From the NCBI GenBank assembly GCA_942491555.1, contig CALOBN010000002.1, forward strand, positions 62,001-126,000: a DNA stretch of 64,000 nt. The letters are read 5' to 3'. This DNA is from Marinihelvus sp942491555 (GTDB lineage Bacteria; Pseudomonadota; Gammaproteobacteria; Xanthomonadales; SZUA-36). Under the pieces are notes generated by a model. The model was given only the letters and a program-made list of their open reading frames with translations. It ran no database searches and had not been told where the DNA came from. Positions 35,133 through 44,501 of this stretch are shown here, piece after piece. A program made the translations under genes and the position numbers. Position 1 is the first letter of the stretch. Every line of letters starts with the position of its first letter.

Positions 35133-36787
35133 CGCCGGGCCGAGCGGAAAAACACGAACGCGGACAGCGCCATGAACGCCAGGCCGATGACCGATAATCC
35201 ACCGACAAACCAGGGCCCGGTTTGCATGCCGGTCAGCGTGGCGCCGGAAATACCGATGGCCCCGGCGCTCAATACGCCCAGTGTGCGGCGATGAGACAGG
35301 GCGTGCTCCAACCTTAAGCTGGCCAGATCTTCCGAGGAAATATGCGTGCGGATCTCGCCGCGCGCGGCCTTGAACAGGTACTCGCGCACCAGGTTTGGCA
35401 TATCGGGGCTCTGCGCGATCCACATTGGAATCTGGTCGCGCAGATTCTTCGTGATGTTCTCCACGCTGTTTTTCTCGCGCAGGATCTGTTCCAGCTCGGG
35501 TTTGGCAACGCCCCAGATATCCAGTTCCGGGTATAGATCACGGCCCATGCCTTCAATGTTCAGCAGGGTTTTCTGCAACATGATCAATTGTGGCTGGATA
35601 TCCAGGTTGAAGCGCCGCGCCACCTGGAACAGCTTGAACAGCAGTTCGCCAAACGACACCTCGTTCAGGGGGCGGGTGAAATTGGGCTCACCCACCGTGC
35701 GTACTGCTGCTTCCAGTTCATCGATGCGCGTATCGGCGGGTACCCAGCCTGCATCAATGTGCAGCTGGGCAACGCGCCGGTAATCGCGGCGAAACAGCGC
35801 CATGAAGTTTTCCGAGATGTAGAACAGGTCATCCGAGGTCAGGCTCGCGACGATGCCAAAATCCAGGGCAATAAAGGTCGGGTCTGCAGGGTCATCGACA
35901 TTGACCAGGATATTGCCGGGGTGCATGTCGGCGTGAAACAGGTTGTCGCGGAACACCTGCTGGTAAAACAGGCGCACGCCGCGGACCGCCAGCTTGGGCA
36001 TATCAACGCCCAGTTCGGCAAGTTTTTCGGTATCGCCCACAGGCACCCCGAACACGCGCTCCATGACCATGCACTTTTGCTTGCACAGCGGCCAGTAAAC
36101 CTCGGGTACATACAGGAAGGGGTCACCCTCGAAATTACGTCTCAGGTGCGAGGCATTGGCGGCTTCGCGCTGCATATCCAGTTCGTCGAACACGACAGTT
36201 TCAAACTCGCAGACAATGCTCAGCGGATGTACGCGTTTGCCACCCTCCCAGTAACGTTCGGCCAGACCGGCAATCGCCTTGAGCAGGTCAACATCCCGGG
36301 AGAGGCGCGCCTCAATACCGGGGCGCACGACTTTGACCACCACCTCGCGACCGTCTTTCAGGGTTGCCGGGTGCACCTGGGCGATGGAGGCCGAGGCCAG
36401 CGGTACGATGTCAAAGCTGGCGAACGCTTCCTCGACGGGCTGATTCAACGCCTTCTCAATGATGGCCTTGGCCTCTTCACCGGGGAACGGCGGCACCTGG
36501 TCCTGCAACAGGGCGAGCTCGTCGGCGATGTCACGCGGAATCAGGTCACGGCGGGTGGATATGATCTGCCCGAATTTCACGTATACCGGGCCCATCTCCT
36601 GCAGGGCCAGGCGCAGGCGTTCGCCGCGCGGCTTGTTGGCATTCTCACGCGCGCCCGGAACCAGGCGGGTTATCCAGCCCATCGGCCGGTACAAGTGGAC
36701 AGCGGTCAGCAGGTCATCAAGGCCATAGCGCGCCAGGATGGCGCTGATCCTGAGCAGGCTGAGAAACTGGCGCAGCGTATAGATCAT
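35129..36787 (-). CDS. ubiB: UbiB, atypical kinase/ATPase for ubiquinone synthesis
   Basis: A 552-residue member of the ABC1/ADCK family. It has the KxGQ motif (YVKFGQIISTRRDLIP, about 70-85), an alanine-rich loop variant LASASIAQVHPA, conserved lysine in VVVKVV, HADMHPGNILV catalytic loop and DFG in ALDFGIV. Two membrane helices are at the C-terminus (GVLSAGAIGISGATLTG; GLSVIGLAFMALSAFVFF). It is needed for aerobic ubiquinone-8 synthesis. The ATG overlaps the ubiJ stop. Confidence 0.95.
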   Translation of the reverse strand: MIYTLRQFLSLLRISAILARYGLDDLLTAVHLYRPMGWITRLVPGARENANKPRGERLRLALQEMGPVYVKFGQIISTRRDLIPRDIADELALLQDQVPPFPGEEAKAIIEKALNQPVEEAFASFDIVPLASASIAQVHPATLKDGREVVVKVVRPGIEARLSRDVDLLKAIAGLAERYWEGGKRVHPLSIVCEFETVVFDELDMQREAANASHLRRNFEGDPFLYVPEVYWPLCKQKCMVMERVFGVPVGDTEKLAELGVDMPKLAVRGVRLFYQQVFRDNLFHADMHPGNILVNVDDPADPTFIALDFGIVASLTSDDLFYISENFMALFRRDYRRVAQLHIDAGWVPADTRIDELEAAVRTVGEPNFTRPLNEVSFGELLFKLFQVARRFNLDIQPQLIMLQKTLLNIEGMGRDLYPELDIWGVAKPELEQILREKNSVENITKNLRDQIPMWIAQSPDMPNLVREYLFKAARGEIRTHISSEDLASLRLEHALSHRRTLGVLSAGAIGISGATLTGMQTGPWFVGGLSVIGLAFMALSAFVFFRSARR

Positions 36788-37461
36788 GATTCCGGTGTTT
36801 CCTGTCGCTGGCGCTCAGCGCGCGCCAGGCGGGCCTCGAGACGATCGATGCCGTCCCGCAGGTCATCAACGCCGCCGGTGAAATCATCCACGGCGTCCTG
36901 TCTGGCCAGCGCGCCGGATTCCTCGTTCAGAAACCGCCCGGTCATGTCCAGGGCACTGCGCAGCGTGTCGCGCAGTCCTTCGACACCACGTTTGATGCCT
37001 TCGGTGACCTGATGGCCAACCACATCGCCCAACAGGCCGTTCACCGGTGCGCGCCAGTCCGGATCCAGCTGACTGAATATCTTTGCCAGGTCACGCGCCA
37101 GGGTCGCATCGCCCTCGATACGCACGCCTGAGCCGGGTGCGCCCCAGTCTCCTCCTGCGGCAAGATCTTCCGGTGCGGCCAGGGCGAACAGCGCTGGTGG
37201 CGATCCGGAAACCCGTGCATCGGGCCCGGTTTCACTGTCCAGATCTACTTCCACGGCCCCATAGGCAAAGCTGAAATACAGGGTGATGGCCAGGCCTTCC
37301 AGGTCCAGCTGAAGCACCTTGCCTTCCAGGCGCTCAAGCCGCTCGACCGAGTTCCGGTCCAGGGCCAGCACATGGTTGACACCGGTTTCCAGCGCGCTGG
37401 CCAACAGGGCAGGGAGCGGGGTGCGGTAGTTGCCCGGTTCTCTGGCGCGTTCGTCAGCCAC
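36784..37461 (-). CDS. ubiJ: UbiJ, SCP2-domain ubiquinone accessory factor
   Basis: A 225-residue protein with the SCP2 lipid-binding fold in residues 15-115 (GKVLQLDLEGLAITLYF, ARVSGSPPALFALA) and a helical C-terminus with DGIDRLEARLARAERQRQE. UbiJ binds ubiquinone intermediates in the soluble Ubi complex with UbiK. The chosen start is the GTG at 37461 preceded by GGGGG; it overlaps the ubiE stop by 8 bases. The ATG at 37530 would be far inside ubiE. Confidence 0.88.
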   Translation of the reverse strand: MADERAREPGNYRTPLPALLASALETGVNHVLALDRNSVERLERLEGKVLQLDLEGLAITLYFSFAYGAVEVDLDSETGPDARVSGSPPALFALAAPEDLAAGGDWGAPGSGVRIEGDATLARDLAKIFSQLDPDWRAPVNGLLGDVVGHQVTEGIKRGVEGLRDTLRSALDMTGRFLNEESGALARQDAVDDFTGGVDDLRDGIDRLEARLARAERQRQETPES

Positions 37462-38209
37462 GTCGCCCCCGGTGAATGGCCACAATGCCACCGCTAAGAT
37501 TTTGATAGTGAACCGCATTGAAGCCGGCATTACGCATCATGCCGGCGAGTTCTTTTTGCGGCGGATGGCGGCGAATACTCTCAGCCAGGTACTGGTAGCT
37601 GTCCGGGTCTTTGGCGACCACGCGACCCATGAAAGGCAGCAGGCCGAAGGAGTAAGCGTCATAAATTTTTCGCAGCGGCTCAGGGCGAACCTGCGAGAAC
37701 TCCAGGATATGCGCCTGGCCGCCGGGTTTGAGTACGCGCAACATCTCGCGCAGGGCCAGGTCCTTGTCGGTGACATTGCGCAGGCCAAACGCGATGGTTA
37801 CGGCATCAAACTGACGACTGGCGAAGGGCAGGGTCTCGGCATTAGCGAGCGAGTAGTAAAGGTTGCCAACGATTCCGCGGTCTTCCAGGCGCCGGCGGCC
37901 AACGCCAAGCATGGCGGCATTAATGTCGGTGAGCACCACCGTGCCCGAGGCGCCAACCTGCTCGCTGACCAGCGCAGCGATATCGCCGGTACCGCCGGCC
38001 AGGTCCAGAACCTGCTGGCCGGTCTGCAGATTAGCGGTGGCTACGAAGTGGCGTTTCCACAAGCGGTGGACACCCAGCGACATCACATCATTCATGACGT
38101 CGTAGCTTTCGGCTACCGAGTCAAACACGCCGCGCACCAGGGCGGCTTTTTCAGTAACCGGCACATCGCGGTAACCGAAATGGGTTGTGTCTTGTGTGGT
38201 CTTACTCAT
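37454..38209 (-). CDS. ubiE: UbiE, SAM-dependent C-methyltransferase for ubiquinone and menaquinone
   Basis: A 251-residue class I methyltransferase starting at the ATG at 38209 after GGCGGAG; the length equals the E. coli protein. Signatures: FGYRDVPVTEKAALVRGVFDSVAESYDVMND, SAM loop VLDLAGGTGDIAALV, and the C-terminal HPPQKELAGMMRNAGF. It methylates demethyl-menaquinone and 2-polyprenyl-6-methoxy-benzoquinol. First of ubiE-ubiJ-ubiB. Confidence 0.95.
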   Translation of the reverse strand: MSKTTQDTTHFGYRDVPVTEKAALVRGVFDSVAESYDVMNDVMSLGVHRLWKRHFVATANLQTGQQVLDLAGGTGDIAALVSEQVGASGTVVLTDINAAMLGVGRRRLEDRGIVGNLYYSLANAETLPFASRQFDAVTIAFGLRNVTDKDLALREMLRVLKPGGQAHILEFSQVRPEPLRKIYDAYSFGLLPFMGRVVAKDPDSYQYLAESIRRHPPQKELAGMMRNAGFNAVHYQNLSGGIVAIHRGRRG

Positions 38210-38317
38210 AGGCACTCCGCCGGCCGCTGCGGGGCCGGGATGTTCCGGGTGGTTTCCAACCGGCTTGGTACCGCCCATTGTAAAGCCTGGGGGGTGAAGG
38301 CCGCGATGCGCTAACGT

Positions 38318-39655
38318 TTAGAGAATGTACCGGCTGAGGTCTTCGTTCCCGGATAATTCTTCCAGGTACTCATTCACGTAGGCTGCATCGAGTTCAATCA
38401 CCTCGCCGTCCCGGTCGGGCGCCTCAAATGACAGCTTGTCCAGCAAGCGCTCCATCACGGTGTACAGACGTCGTGCGCCGATGTTTTCGGTCGATTCATT
38501 CACCTTGAAGGCGATTTCCGCAATGCGCTTGATAGCGTCATCACTGAACTTCAGCTGTACACCCTCGGTCGCCATCAAAGCGTGATACTGCTCGGTCAAA
38601 GAGGCGCGAGGCTCGGTCAGGATGCGCTGGAAATCACTGGCGTCCAGGGCGCGCAATTCGACGCGGATCGGCAAACGGCCCTGCAGTTCAGGAATCAGGT
38701 CCGAGGGTTTGGCCAGATGAAAAGCGCCCGAGGCGATAAACAGGATGTGATCGGTCTTGAGCATGCCGTAGCGGGTAGACACCGTGCAGCCCTCAACCAG
38801 CGGCAGCAGATCGCGCTGCACGCCCTCGCGGGACACGTCGGCGCCCTGAAACTCGGAACGCTTGGCAACCTTGTCCAGCTCGTCAATAAAAACAATGCCA
38901 TTCTGTTCGGCATTACTCAGCGCCAGTTGCTTGATCTCTTCCTCGTTAACCAGCTTGGCGGCTTCTTCTTCCAGCAATACCGGATAGGCATCGGCGATGG
39001 TCATTTTGCGCTTCTGCTTTTTCTGGTTACCAAGGTTCTGGAACATGCCCTGCAGCTGGCTGGCCATTTCTTCCATGCCGGGCGGGGTCATGATTTCCAC
39101 GCCGGTGTTGGCTGACACTTCAAATTCGACTTCGCGGTCATCCAGCTCGCCATCCAGCAGCTTGCGGCGCATTTTCTGACGCGTGGCCGAGTCTGTGTCG
39201 CCTTCCTGCTGGGGTTCGTTGGCAAATCCGATGCCCTGCGCACGCGGCAATAGCAAATCCAGGATGCGATCCCAGGCAGCGTCTGCGGCACGCGCGCGCA
39301 CCCGCTCCACGGCTTGCTCACGGGTCATCTTGACGGACATATCCACCAGGTCGCGAATGATGGATTCCACGTCCTTGCCCACGTAGCCCACTTCGGTGAA
39401 CTTGGTGGCTTCGACCTTGATAAACGGCGCATTCGCCAGCTGCGCAAGGCGCCGCGCGATTTCGGTCTTGCCCACACCGGTGGGGCCAATCATCAGAATA
39501 TTCTTGGGCGTAATTTCGTTACGCAGCTCATCACTGACCTGCATGCGGCGCCAGCGGTTGCGTAAAGCAATCGCCACCGCGCGTTTTGCATCCGCCTGGC
39601 TGATAATGTGCCGGTCCAGCTCCTGGACGATTTCTCTGGGGGTCATCTGGGACAT
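38318..39655 (-). CDS. hslU: HslU ATPase subunit of HslVU
   Basis: A 445-residue AAA+ unfoldase. Walker A GPTGVGKTEIA (about 60-70), Walker B FIDELDKVA, and the C-terminal GSNEDLSRYIL tail that enters HslV to activate it. Slightly larger inserted I domain (130-230) as usual. It follows hslV by 2 bases. Confidence 0.97.
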   Translation of the reverse strand: MSQMTPREIVQELDRHIISQADAKRAVAIALRNRWRRMQVSDELRNEITPKNILMIGPTGVGKTEIARRLAQLANAPFIKVEATKFTEVGYVGKDVESIIRDLVDMSVKMTREQAVERVRARAADAAWDRILDLLLPRAQGIGFANEPQQEGDTDSATRQKMRRKLLDGELDDREVEFEVSANTGVEIMTPPGMEEMASQLQGMFQNLGNQKKQKRKMTIADAYPVLLEEEAAKLVNEEEIKQLALSNAEQNGIVFIDELDKVAKRSEFQGADVSREGVQRDLLPLVEGCTVSTRYGMLKTDHILFIASGAFHLAKPSDLIPELQGRLPIRVELRALDASDFQRILTEPRASLTEQYHALMATEGVQLKFSDDAIKRIAEIAFKVNESTENIGARRLYTVMERLLDKLSFEAPDRDGEVIELDAAYVNEYLEELSGNEDLSRYIL

Positions 39656-39657
39656 GA

Positions 39658-40200
39658 TCAGCTCGCTTCCAGGGTTTCGATAACAATGTTTTCGTTGGTG
39701 TAAATGCAGATGTCGGCGGCAATGCCGAGCGAGCGCCGCACAATCGCTTCCGCGTCGAGGTCGGTATCGGCCAGCAAGGCCATGGCGGCGGCCTGGGCAA
39801 AAGGCCCGCCGGAGCCGATCGCGATCAGCCCATCTTCAGGCTCAATCACGTCTCCGTTGCCGGTGATCAGCAATGAATTCTTGCTGTCTGCGATCGCCAA
39901 CAGTGCCTCCAGGCGCCGGAGTGCCCGGTCTGTACGCCAGTCTTTGGCCATTTCGACCGCCGCGCGCACCAGGTGACCGGAGTGTTTCTCCAGCTTGCCT
40001 TCGAAACGTTCGAACAGCGTGAAGGCATCAGCCGTGGCACCTGCGAACCCGGCGATAACCTGGTTTTTGTACAGGCGGCGCACCTTGCGGGCATTGGATT
40101 TCATGACCGTATTACCCAGTGTCACCTGCCCATCACCGCCCATCACGACCTGGTTGCCCCGCCGCACGGAGCATATGGTTGTTCCCCGGTACTGTTCCAC
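39658..40200 (-). CDS. hslV: HslV peptidase subunit
   Basis: A 180-residue Thr peptidase. It begins at a GTG at 40200 (MEQYRGTTICSVRRG); the catalytic Thr appears after processing at GTTIC (Thr7). GGDGQVT and the central SNARKVRRLY are typical. It forms the double hexamer HslVU with the adjacent hslU. A GAGGTG ribosome site and a sigma-32-like promoter lie upstream. Confidence 0.96.
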   Translation of the reverse strand: MEQYRGTTICSVRRGNQVVMGGDGQVTLGNTVMKSNARKVRRLYKNQVIAGFAGATADAFTLFERFEGKLEKHSGHLVRAAVEMAKDWRTDRALRRLEALLAIADSKNSLLITGNGDVIEPEDGLIAIGSGGPFAQAAAMALLADTDLDAEAIVRRSLGIAADICIYTNENIVIETLEAS

Positions 40201-40241
40201 GTTTCACCTCGAAAAAGCTTCTGCCGTTCAGGTCGAATGAA

Positions 40242-40268
40242 ATTGGGGTGCGCGCCAGTCATTACAAG
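40242..40268 (-). promoter_or_regulatory. sigma-32 (heat-shock) promoter for hslVU
   Basis: On the minus strand, CTTGTAA (40262-40268) is followed after a 13-base spacer by CCCCAAT (40242-40248). The consensus is CTTGAAA and CCCCATNT. The site is 41 bases before the hslV start, giving a leader of about 35 bases. E. coli hslVU is heat-shock controlled, so the match is biologically expected. Confidence 0.65.
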
Positions 40269-40347
40269 CACGACCCTGCAGCCGCCGCGCAGCTTGCAGA
40301 TGCTGCACAACTGGACCGGGCATGAATTGAGCCGTAGGCTGCGAACC

Positions 40348-40869
40348 ATGGAATACATCAGCACAGCATTCCGGGCCGTGTGGGTTGTCGGACTGCCCCT
40401 GTTTGTCCTGGCCTATGCGCTGGTGTGGTGGGCGCTGTTCCGTGGACGGGTTGAAGGGGAGAATTTCAAGGACCTGCAGCAAAGCATGGTTGATCTTGGC
40501 AAACGGCATAAAGACAAGGAGGCGCCGGACAAGGTCGACCCGGCGCTGGGTAAATGGTTCAGCTTCGGCGGTGGCTTTTACGGCCTGGTTGCGCTCTACA
40601 CCTGGATTCGTATCGAGTGGGATGATGTAGCCGCTTTCATCATGAGCCTCGATGATCTCGTGATGCGCTTCGATGTGGGTGTGCTCGTCCGGCTGTTCAT
40701 CGATTCCATCATGAATTTTGTCTGGGCTATTGCCTGGCCGATTTACTGGTTGCGTGTTGCGGACGATCCCTGGATCTGGCTGGGGATTGCCTATGGAGGC
40801 TATTGGCTGGGTGTTCATGCTGCACGCCGCACCTTCCGTACACCCGTCGCTGAGGATGACCCGGACTGA
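40348..40869 (+). CDS. putative membrane protein, unknown
   Basis: A 173-residue protein from the ATG at 40348. One N-terminal helix (AVWVVGLPLFVLAYALVWWALF), a loop with DLQQSMVDLGKRHKDKEAPDKVD, two short hydrophobic stretches (GGGFYGLVALYTWI; FVWAIAWPIYWL), and a final hydrophobic region with DDPWIWLGIAYGGYWLGVH. No named family. It is divergent from hslV and convergent with xerC. Confidence 0.65.
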   Translation: MEYISTAFRAVWVVGLPLFVLAYALVWWALFRGRVEGENFKDLQQSMVDLGKRHKDKEAPDKVDPALGKWFSFGGGFYGLVALYTWIRIEWDDVAAFIMSLDDLVMRFDVGVLVRLFIDSIMNFVWAIAWPIYWLRVADDPWIWLGIAYGGYWLGVHAARRTFRTPVAEDDPD

Positions 40870-40873
40870 GCGT

Positions 40874-41803
40874 TCAGTCTTTGCCAGGTTTTTTACGCGC
40901 CCGCGGGTGGGCTTTGTCATAAACCTCGGCGAGGTGCTGGAAGTCCAGGTGTGTATAGATCTGGGTGGTCGAGATATCTGCGTGGCCCAACAGTTCCTGG
41001 ACCGCCCGTAAATCACCCGAAGACTCGAGCATATGGCTGGCGAAACTGTGCCTCAGCAGGTGCGGGTGAACGTGCTGGGGCAATCCCTGGTGCCTGGCCC
41101 AGTGGCTGATCCGGTCCTGGATGCTGCGCACAGCCAATGGTTTGCCCTGCAGACTGACAAACACGTGCGGCTCATTAAAATCTGCCAGTCCCGCCCGCCT
41201 GGTGCGCCAGGCCAGCAGCGCTTCCCGGGCCGGTCTGCCAACCGGAACCATGCGTTGTCGATTCCCCTTGCCGCGCACGGTGACCATGCCCGAGCCGAGG
41301 TCCAGCTGGTCCCAGGTCAGTTCGGCGACTTCTGAAAGGCGCAGACCGGAGGAATAAAACAGCTCCAGCATGGCCTTGTCGCGCAGCGCTATGGGGGTTT
41401 TTGTCGGAAAGGACAGCAGCTCGTTCAGCATGTCCGGGTCGAGGGTGGCGGGCAGCTTGCGACCGGCTTTGGGCGCCTTCACACCAATTGCCGGGTTCTG
41501 CCCGGCGGCGCCCTCACGCAGCAGGTAGCGGTAAAAACTGCGAATCGCTGACAACAGGCGTTGCAGAGAGCGGCCATCCAGCCCCTGGCGGTGACGCCGG
41601 GCAACCAGGGCTCTTACCAGGTGTTCGTTGACACCCTGCGGGTCAGTGACCTCGTCCCCGGCGCAAAAGAGTACGAAGGTTTCCAGGTCGCGCTCATAGG
41701 CGGATACGGTTTTTGGGGACAGCCCGCGCTCGTGTTCGATGTGGTCGAGGAATCTTTGCAGCCAGTCATGCAATGATCCGGCGTCCAGGTTGCCTGCGGC
41801 CAT
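40874..41803 (-). CDS. xerC: site-specific tyrosine recombinase XerC
   Basis: A 309-residue recombinase that resolves chromosome dimers at dif with XerD. The SAM-like N-terminal domain covers residues 10-105. Catalytic residues: Arg in SGLRLSEV, Lys in VRGKGNRQR, His-x-x-Arg in HLLRHSFASHML, and His/Tyr in LGHADISTTQIYTH. Last gene of lptM-dapF-DUF484-xerC. Confidence 0.95.
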   Translation of the reverse strand: MAAGNLDAGSLHDWLQRFLDHIEHERGLSPKTVSAYERDLETFVLFCAGDEVTDPQGVNEHLVRALVARRHRQGLDGRSLQRLLSAIRSFYRYLLREGAAGQNPAIGVKAPKAGRKLPATLDPDMLNELLSFPTKTPIALRDKAMLELFYSSGLRLSEVAELTWDQLDLGSGMVTVRGKGNRQRMVPVGRPAREALLAWRTRRAGLADFNEPHVFVSLQGKPLAVRSIQDRISHWARHQGLPQHVHPHLLRHSFASHMLESSGDLRAVQELLGHADISTTQIYTHLDFQHLAEVYDKAHPRARKKPGKD

Positions 41804-41861
41804 GCTAGCGGCGTCCCGGGTGCCAGACCATCAGGTGCCGGGGTTTCAAGGGCCGGCCCGC

Positions 41862-42554
41862 TCAGGCCGTGAGCCGCTGCGGTTGCGGTATTTCGATCAG
41901 TAAGCGGGTCTGGATGACTTTGGCGAGCATGTCCAGGAACAGCGTACCCATGCCGGGATAAAACCGTGCCGGATCACTGCTGCCTATCGCCAGAAACCCC
42001 AGGTCATCAATCGGAACGAGTGCCGATGACTGAACCCACTGGGCGCCGCTTCCAAACAGCGTATCAAGCTTCTCACGGTTCAAGCGGCCGCAGCGACTTT
42101 CAGCTTTTTCGAGCAGTTCGGCAATTGGCTCAAGCGTTGCATCGTCCCTGGCCACGGTGAATACCGGGGTGTTCTCGGCGACCTTAACTTTTCGCTCGTA
42201 CAGCGTGATATTGAGCACATCGGCGTCGAGCTCTTCGAGCATGACCTCAGCGATTTTATCGAAAAATGCGCCCAGTTCACCCATGGTCATGAGCTCCAGC
42301 GTCAGATCGTGCAGCCGGGTCATTAATACCTCGTTGTCCCGCGCGACGCGGACCAGTTGGTTGAGCTGACTCTTCTGTTGATCGTTACGTTCCCGGAGCT
42401 GATCAACCTGCCGTTCGATGAGCGATACCGCCCCGCCACTTTCATGTGGCAGATGCAGCCGGGTCAGCACATCGGGGTTAGCCAAAATAAAGTCCGGGTG
42501 GTCGAGTAGATATTGGGCGACGGTTTCGGCATTCAGCGGGCTGGAGTCATTCAT
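41862..42554 (-). CDS. DUF484 (GAF-like) protein
   Basis: A 230-residue protein of the DUF484 family. The N-terminal ETVAQYLLDHPDFILANPDVL is family-typical; a coiled coil (RQVDQLRERNDQQKSQLNQLV) leads to a GAF-like domain ending in LGFLAIGSSDPARFYPGMGTLFLDMLAKVI. It is always placed between dapF and xerC; its job is not established. Start overlaps the dapF stop by 4 bases. Confidence 0.92.
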   Translation of the reverse strand: MNDSSPLNAETVAQYLLDHPDFILANPDVLTRLHLPHESGGAVSLIERQVDQLRERNDQQKSQLNQLVRVARDNEVLMTRLHDLTLELMTMGELGAFFDKIAEVMLEELDADVLNITLYERKVKVAENTPVFTVARDDATLEPIAELLEKAESRCGRLNREKLDTLFGSGAQWVQSSALVPIDDLGFLAIGSSDPARFYPGMGTLFLDMLAKVIQTRLLIEIPQPQRLTA

Positions 42555-43399
42555 TCAATCATCCCTTCGAAGACATGGGTGGCAGGACCGGTCAGAGTGA
42601 TCGGGCCGGCGCCCCGGTCAGTTTCGATCTCAAGCGTACCACCAGCCTGTTCAACACGCACCTTGTTGCCGACCCGATCCAAAGAGGCCAGCCAGGCAAC
42701 CGCGGCGCAAGCGCCCGAACCACAGGCGCGGGTCTCCCCGGCACCACGTTCCAGAACACGCAGGCGGATCCGGTCGCGGCTCACCACTTCGGTAAAGCCG
42801 ACATTACAGCTTTGCGGAAACAGGTCGCTGCTGCGCAGTGCTTCGCCCTGAGTTCCAATCGGCGCCTGCTCTACATCGGCTACTTCGAGGACTGCGTGCG
42901 GGTTGCCCATCGACAGCACGCCGAAGCGCAAGCTGTGATCGAGGATTCTCAGGGAGTAGCGCCCGTCTGCATCTGCCGGTGGTCCGGTATAGGGAACGTT
43001 TTGCGGGTTGAAATCAGCCTGGCCCATGTCGACACGCACCTGGTCATCGCGGATATGGCTCACAGTGATCAGGGCTGTGGGCGTCGCCAGTTTGAAGCTG
43101 CGTTGTTCTCCGGCATGGATATTCGACAGGTACAGGCCGATGGCGCGCATCCCGTTGCCACATTGCTCCGCGCTGCTGCCGTCGGCATTCCAGATACGTA
43201 CCCGCGCTTCGATGCCCGGGTCCTTGTGCGGTTCGAGTATCAGTAACTGATCGAAACCGATACCGGTGTGGCGATCACTCCAGGCCCGGATGCAACCGGC
43301 TTCCAGTGGCGGTGCAGCAACACGTTGCGTGGCGCTGCGAAGGTCCAGCAACATGAAGTCATTGCCTGCCCCATGCATTTTTTGAAACCGCAGACTCAC
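42551..43399 (-). CDS. dapF: diaminopimelate epimerase DapF
   Basis: A 282-residue enzyme of lysine and peptidoglycan precursor synthesis (LL- to meso-diaminopimelate). The two catalytic cysteines lie in AEQCGNGMRA and ETRACGSGACAAV. The start is a GTG at 43399 whose bases overlap the lptM stop (GTGA). MHGAGNDFMLLDL begins at residue 8, as expected for the family. Confidence 0.96.
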   Translation of the reverse strand: MSLRFQKMHGAGNDFMLLDLRSATQRVAAPPLEAGCIRAWSDRHTGIGFDQLLILEPHKDPGIEARVRIWNADGSSAEQCGNGMRAIGLYLSNIHAGEQRSFKLATPTALITVSHIRDDQVRVDMGQADFNPQNVPYTGPPADADGRYSLRILDHSLRFGVLSMGNPHAVLEVADVEQAPIGTQGEALRSSDLFPQSCNVGFTEVVSRDRIRLRVLERGAGETRACGSGACAAVAWLASLDRVGNKVRVEQAGGTLEIETDRGAGPITLTGPATHVFEGMIE

Positions 43400-43695
43400 G
43401 GCTCCGTTCCGTTCCCCCGGTCCTGCTCAAATTCCTTTTCTTGGCCTTCGGCTTCCTCATTGTCAGCTTCCTGCTCCTCTGCTTCGTCTTCGGCAGGTCC
43501 TTCACCATCCCCGAGGAACGCCTCGTCATCTTCGCCTGTAAAACCGGCGGGGTCGGGCGGGTCGACATACTCTGTTGAACCCTGGTTGCCTTCAGCGGTT
43601 TGTTCATCAGGCAGGTACAAGGCGCCGGGATTGCCGCAGCCGGACAAGAACATGCTGGCAGACAGCACAATGCACAGGGTCGCGAGCGGGGCCAT
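43396..43695 (-). CDS. lptM: LptM (YifL-type) lipoprotein
   Basis: A 99-residue lipoprotein from the ATG at 43695 (MAPLATLCIVLSASMFLSGC); an ATG at 43731 would add 12 residues. The lipidated Cys is followed by GNPGALYLPDE, the LptM signature (C-G-x-x-G-x-LY-x-P). LptM helps LptD oxidation by mimicking LPS. The C-terminal 60 residues are very acidic (EDEAEEQEADNEEAEGQEKE), longer than in E. coli. Conserved position before dapF. Confidence 0.85.
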   Translation of the reverse strand: MAPLATLCIVLSASMFLSGCGNPGALYLPDEQTAEGNQGSTEYVDPPDPAGFTGEDDEAFLGDGEGPAEDEAEEQEADNEEAEGQEKEFEQDRGNGTEP

Positions 43696-43771
43696 GTTTG
43701 ACAAGATCGGATTTAAAAAGAGTCGACGCATGGGTACAGATGCCGGGGTGCAGACTGCTAGACTATACGCC

Positions 43772-44485
43772 ATGCGAACCAACGATTCAGCCGGCACGGC
43801 CGGCCAGGGCGAAAAGGCCACAGGTCTGCCCGCAACGGTCGAGGTGCAGACCTCCGCCAACCCCCAATTCAGCGTCATCTGGCTGCATGGCCTGGGTGCC
43901 GACGGGCATGATTTTGAGCCGGTCGTGCCCATGCTGGGACTGCCGTCCGGCATGGATGTGCGCTTTGTTTTTCCCCACGCACCGGTCCGACCAGTGACTC
44001 TGAATGGCGGCATGCCCATGCGCGCCTGGTACGACATCGCCAGTCTGACCGCCAGCCGTGACCAGGATGAGGCCGGTATTGCAGCAAGTTCGGCGCTGGT
44101 TCATGCCCTGATCGAACGTGAGGTAGAGCGGGGTGTTCCGGTTGAGCGGCAGCTTCTAGCGGGCTTCAGCCAGGGCGCCGCAATGGCTTTACACACAGGT
44201 CTGCGCTATCCACAGAGGCTTGCCGGAATTATGGCCTTGTCCGGTTACCTGCTATTGACCGACCGCCTGGCCGGCGAGGGCAGCGCGGCCAACCGCGATG
44301 TGCCCATTTTTATGGCCCACGGCACCCAGGACCCGGTGGTGGCCTACAGCTATGGTCAGCAGTCTGCGCAGTTTTTACAGCAATCCGGTTACCCGGTTGA
44401 CTGGCGTAGCTATCCCATTCCGCACTCTGTCAGCCCGGCCGAACTGACCGATATTGGCGCGTTTCTGGCAAGCTGTTTCAGCTGA
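43772..44485 (+). CDS. alpha/beta-hydrolase, carboxylesterase/phospholipase type
   Basis: A 237-residue hydrolase from the ATG at 43772; the frame is open further left, antisense to dapF and lptM. WLHGLGADGHDF is the oxyanion region, the nucleophile Ser is in GFSQGAAMA, Asp in GTQDPVV and His in PIPHSV. It belongs to the YpfH/carboxylesterase-2 group of small esterases with broad substrates. Divergent from lptM. Confidence 0.88.
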   Translation: MRTNDSAGTAGQGEKATGLPATVEVQTSANPQFSVIWLHGLGADGHDFEPVVPMLGLPSGMDVRFVFPHAPVRPVTLNGGMPMRAWYDIASLTASRDQDEAGIAASSALVHALIEREVERGVPVERQLLAGFSQGAAMALHTGLRYPQRLAGIMALSGYLLLTDRLAGEGSAANRDVPIFMAHGTQDPVVAYSYGQQSAQFLQQSGYPVDWRSYPIPHSVSPAELTDIGAFLASCFS

Positions 44486-44501
44486 GCCCTTAGGGACTGT
44501 G

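Noticed and set aside
35588..37012. Open frame of 474 codons opposite ubiB and ubiJ
   Set aside because: Mirror of codons in two well-known genes; no recognisable domain and no ribosome site.
40874..41803. xerC gene as a phage or island integrase
   Set aside because: Its place in lptM-dapF-DUF484-xerC and its full Xer motifs mark it as chromosomal XerC.
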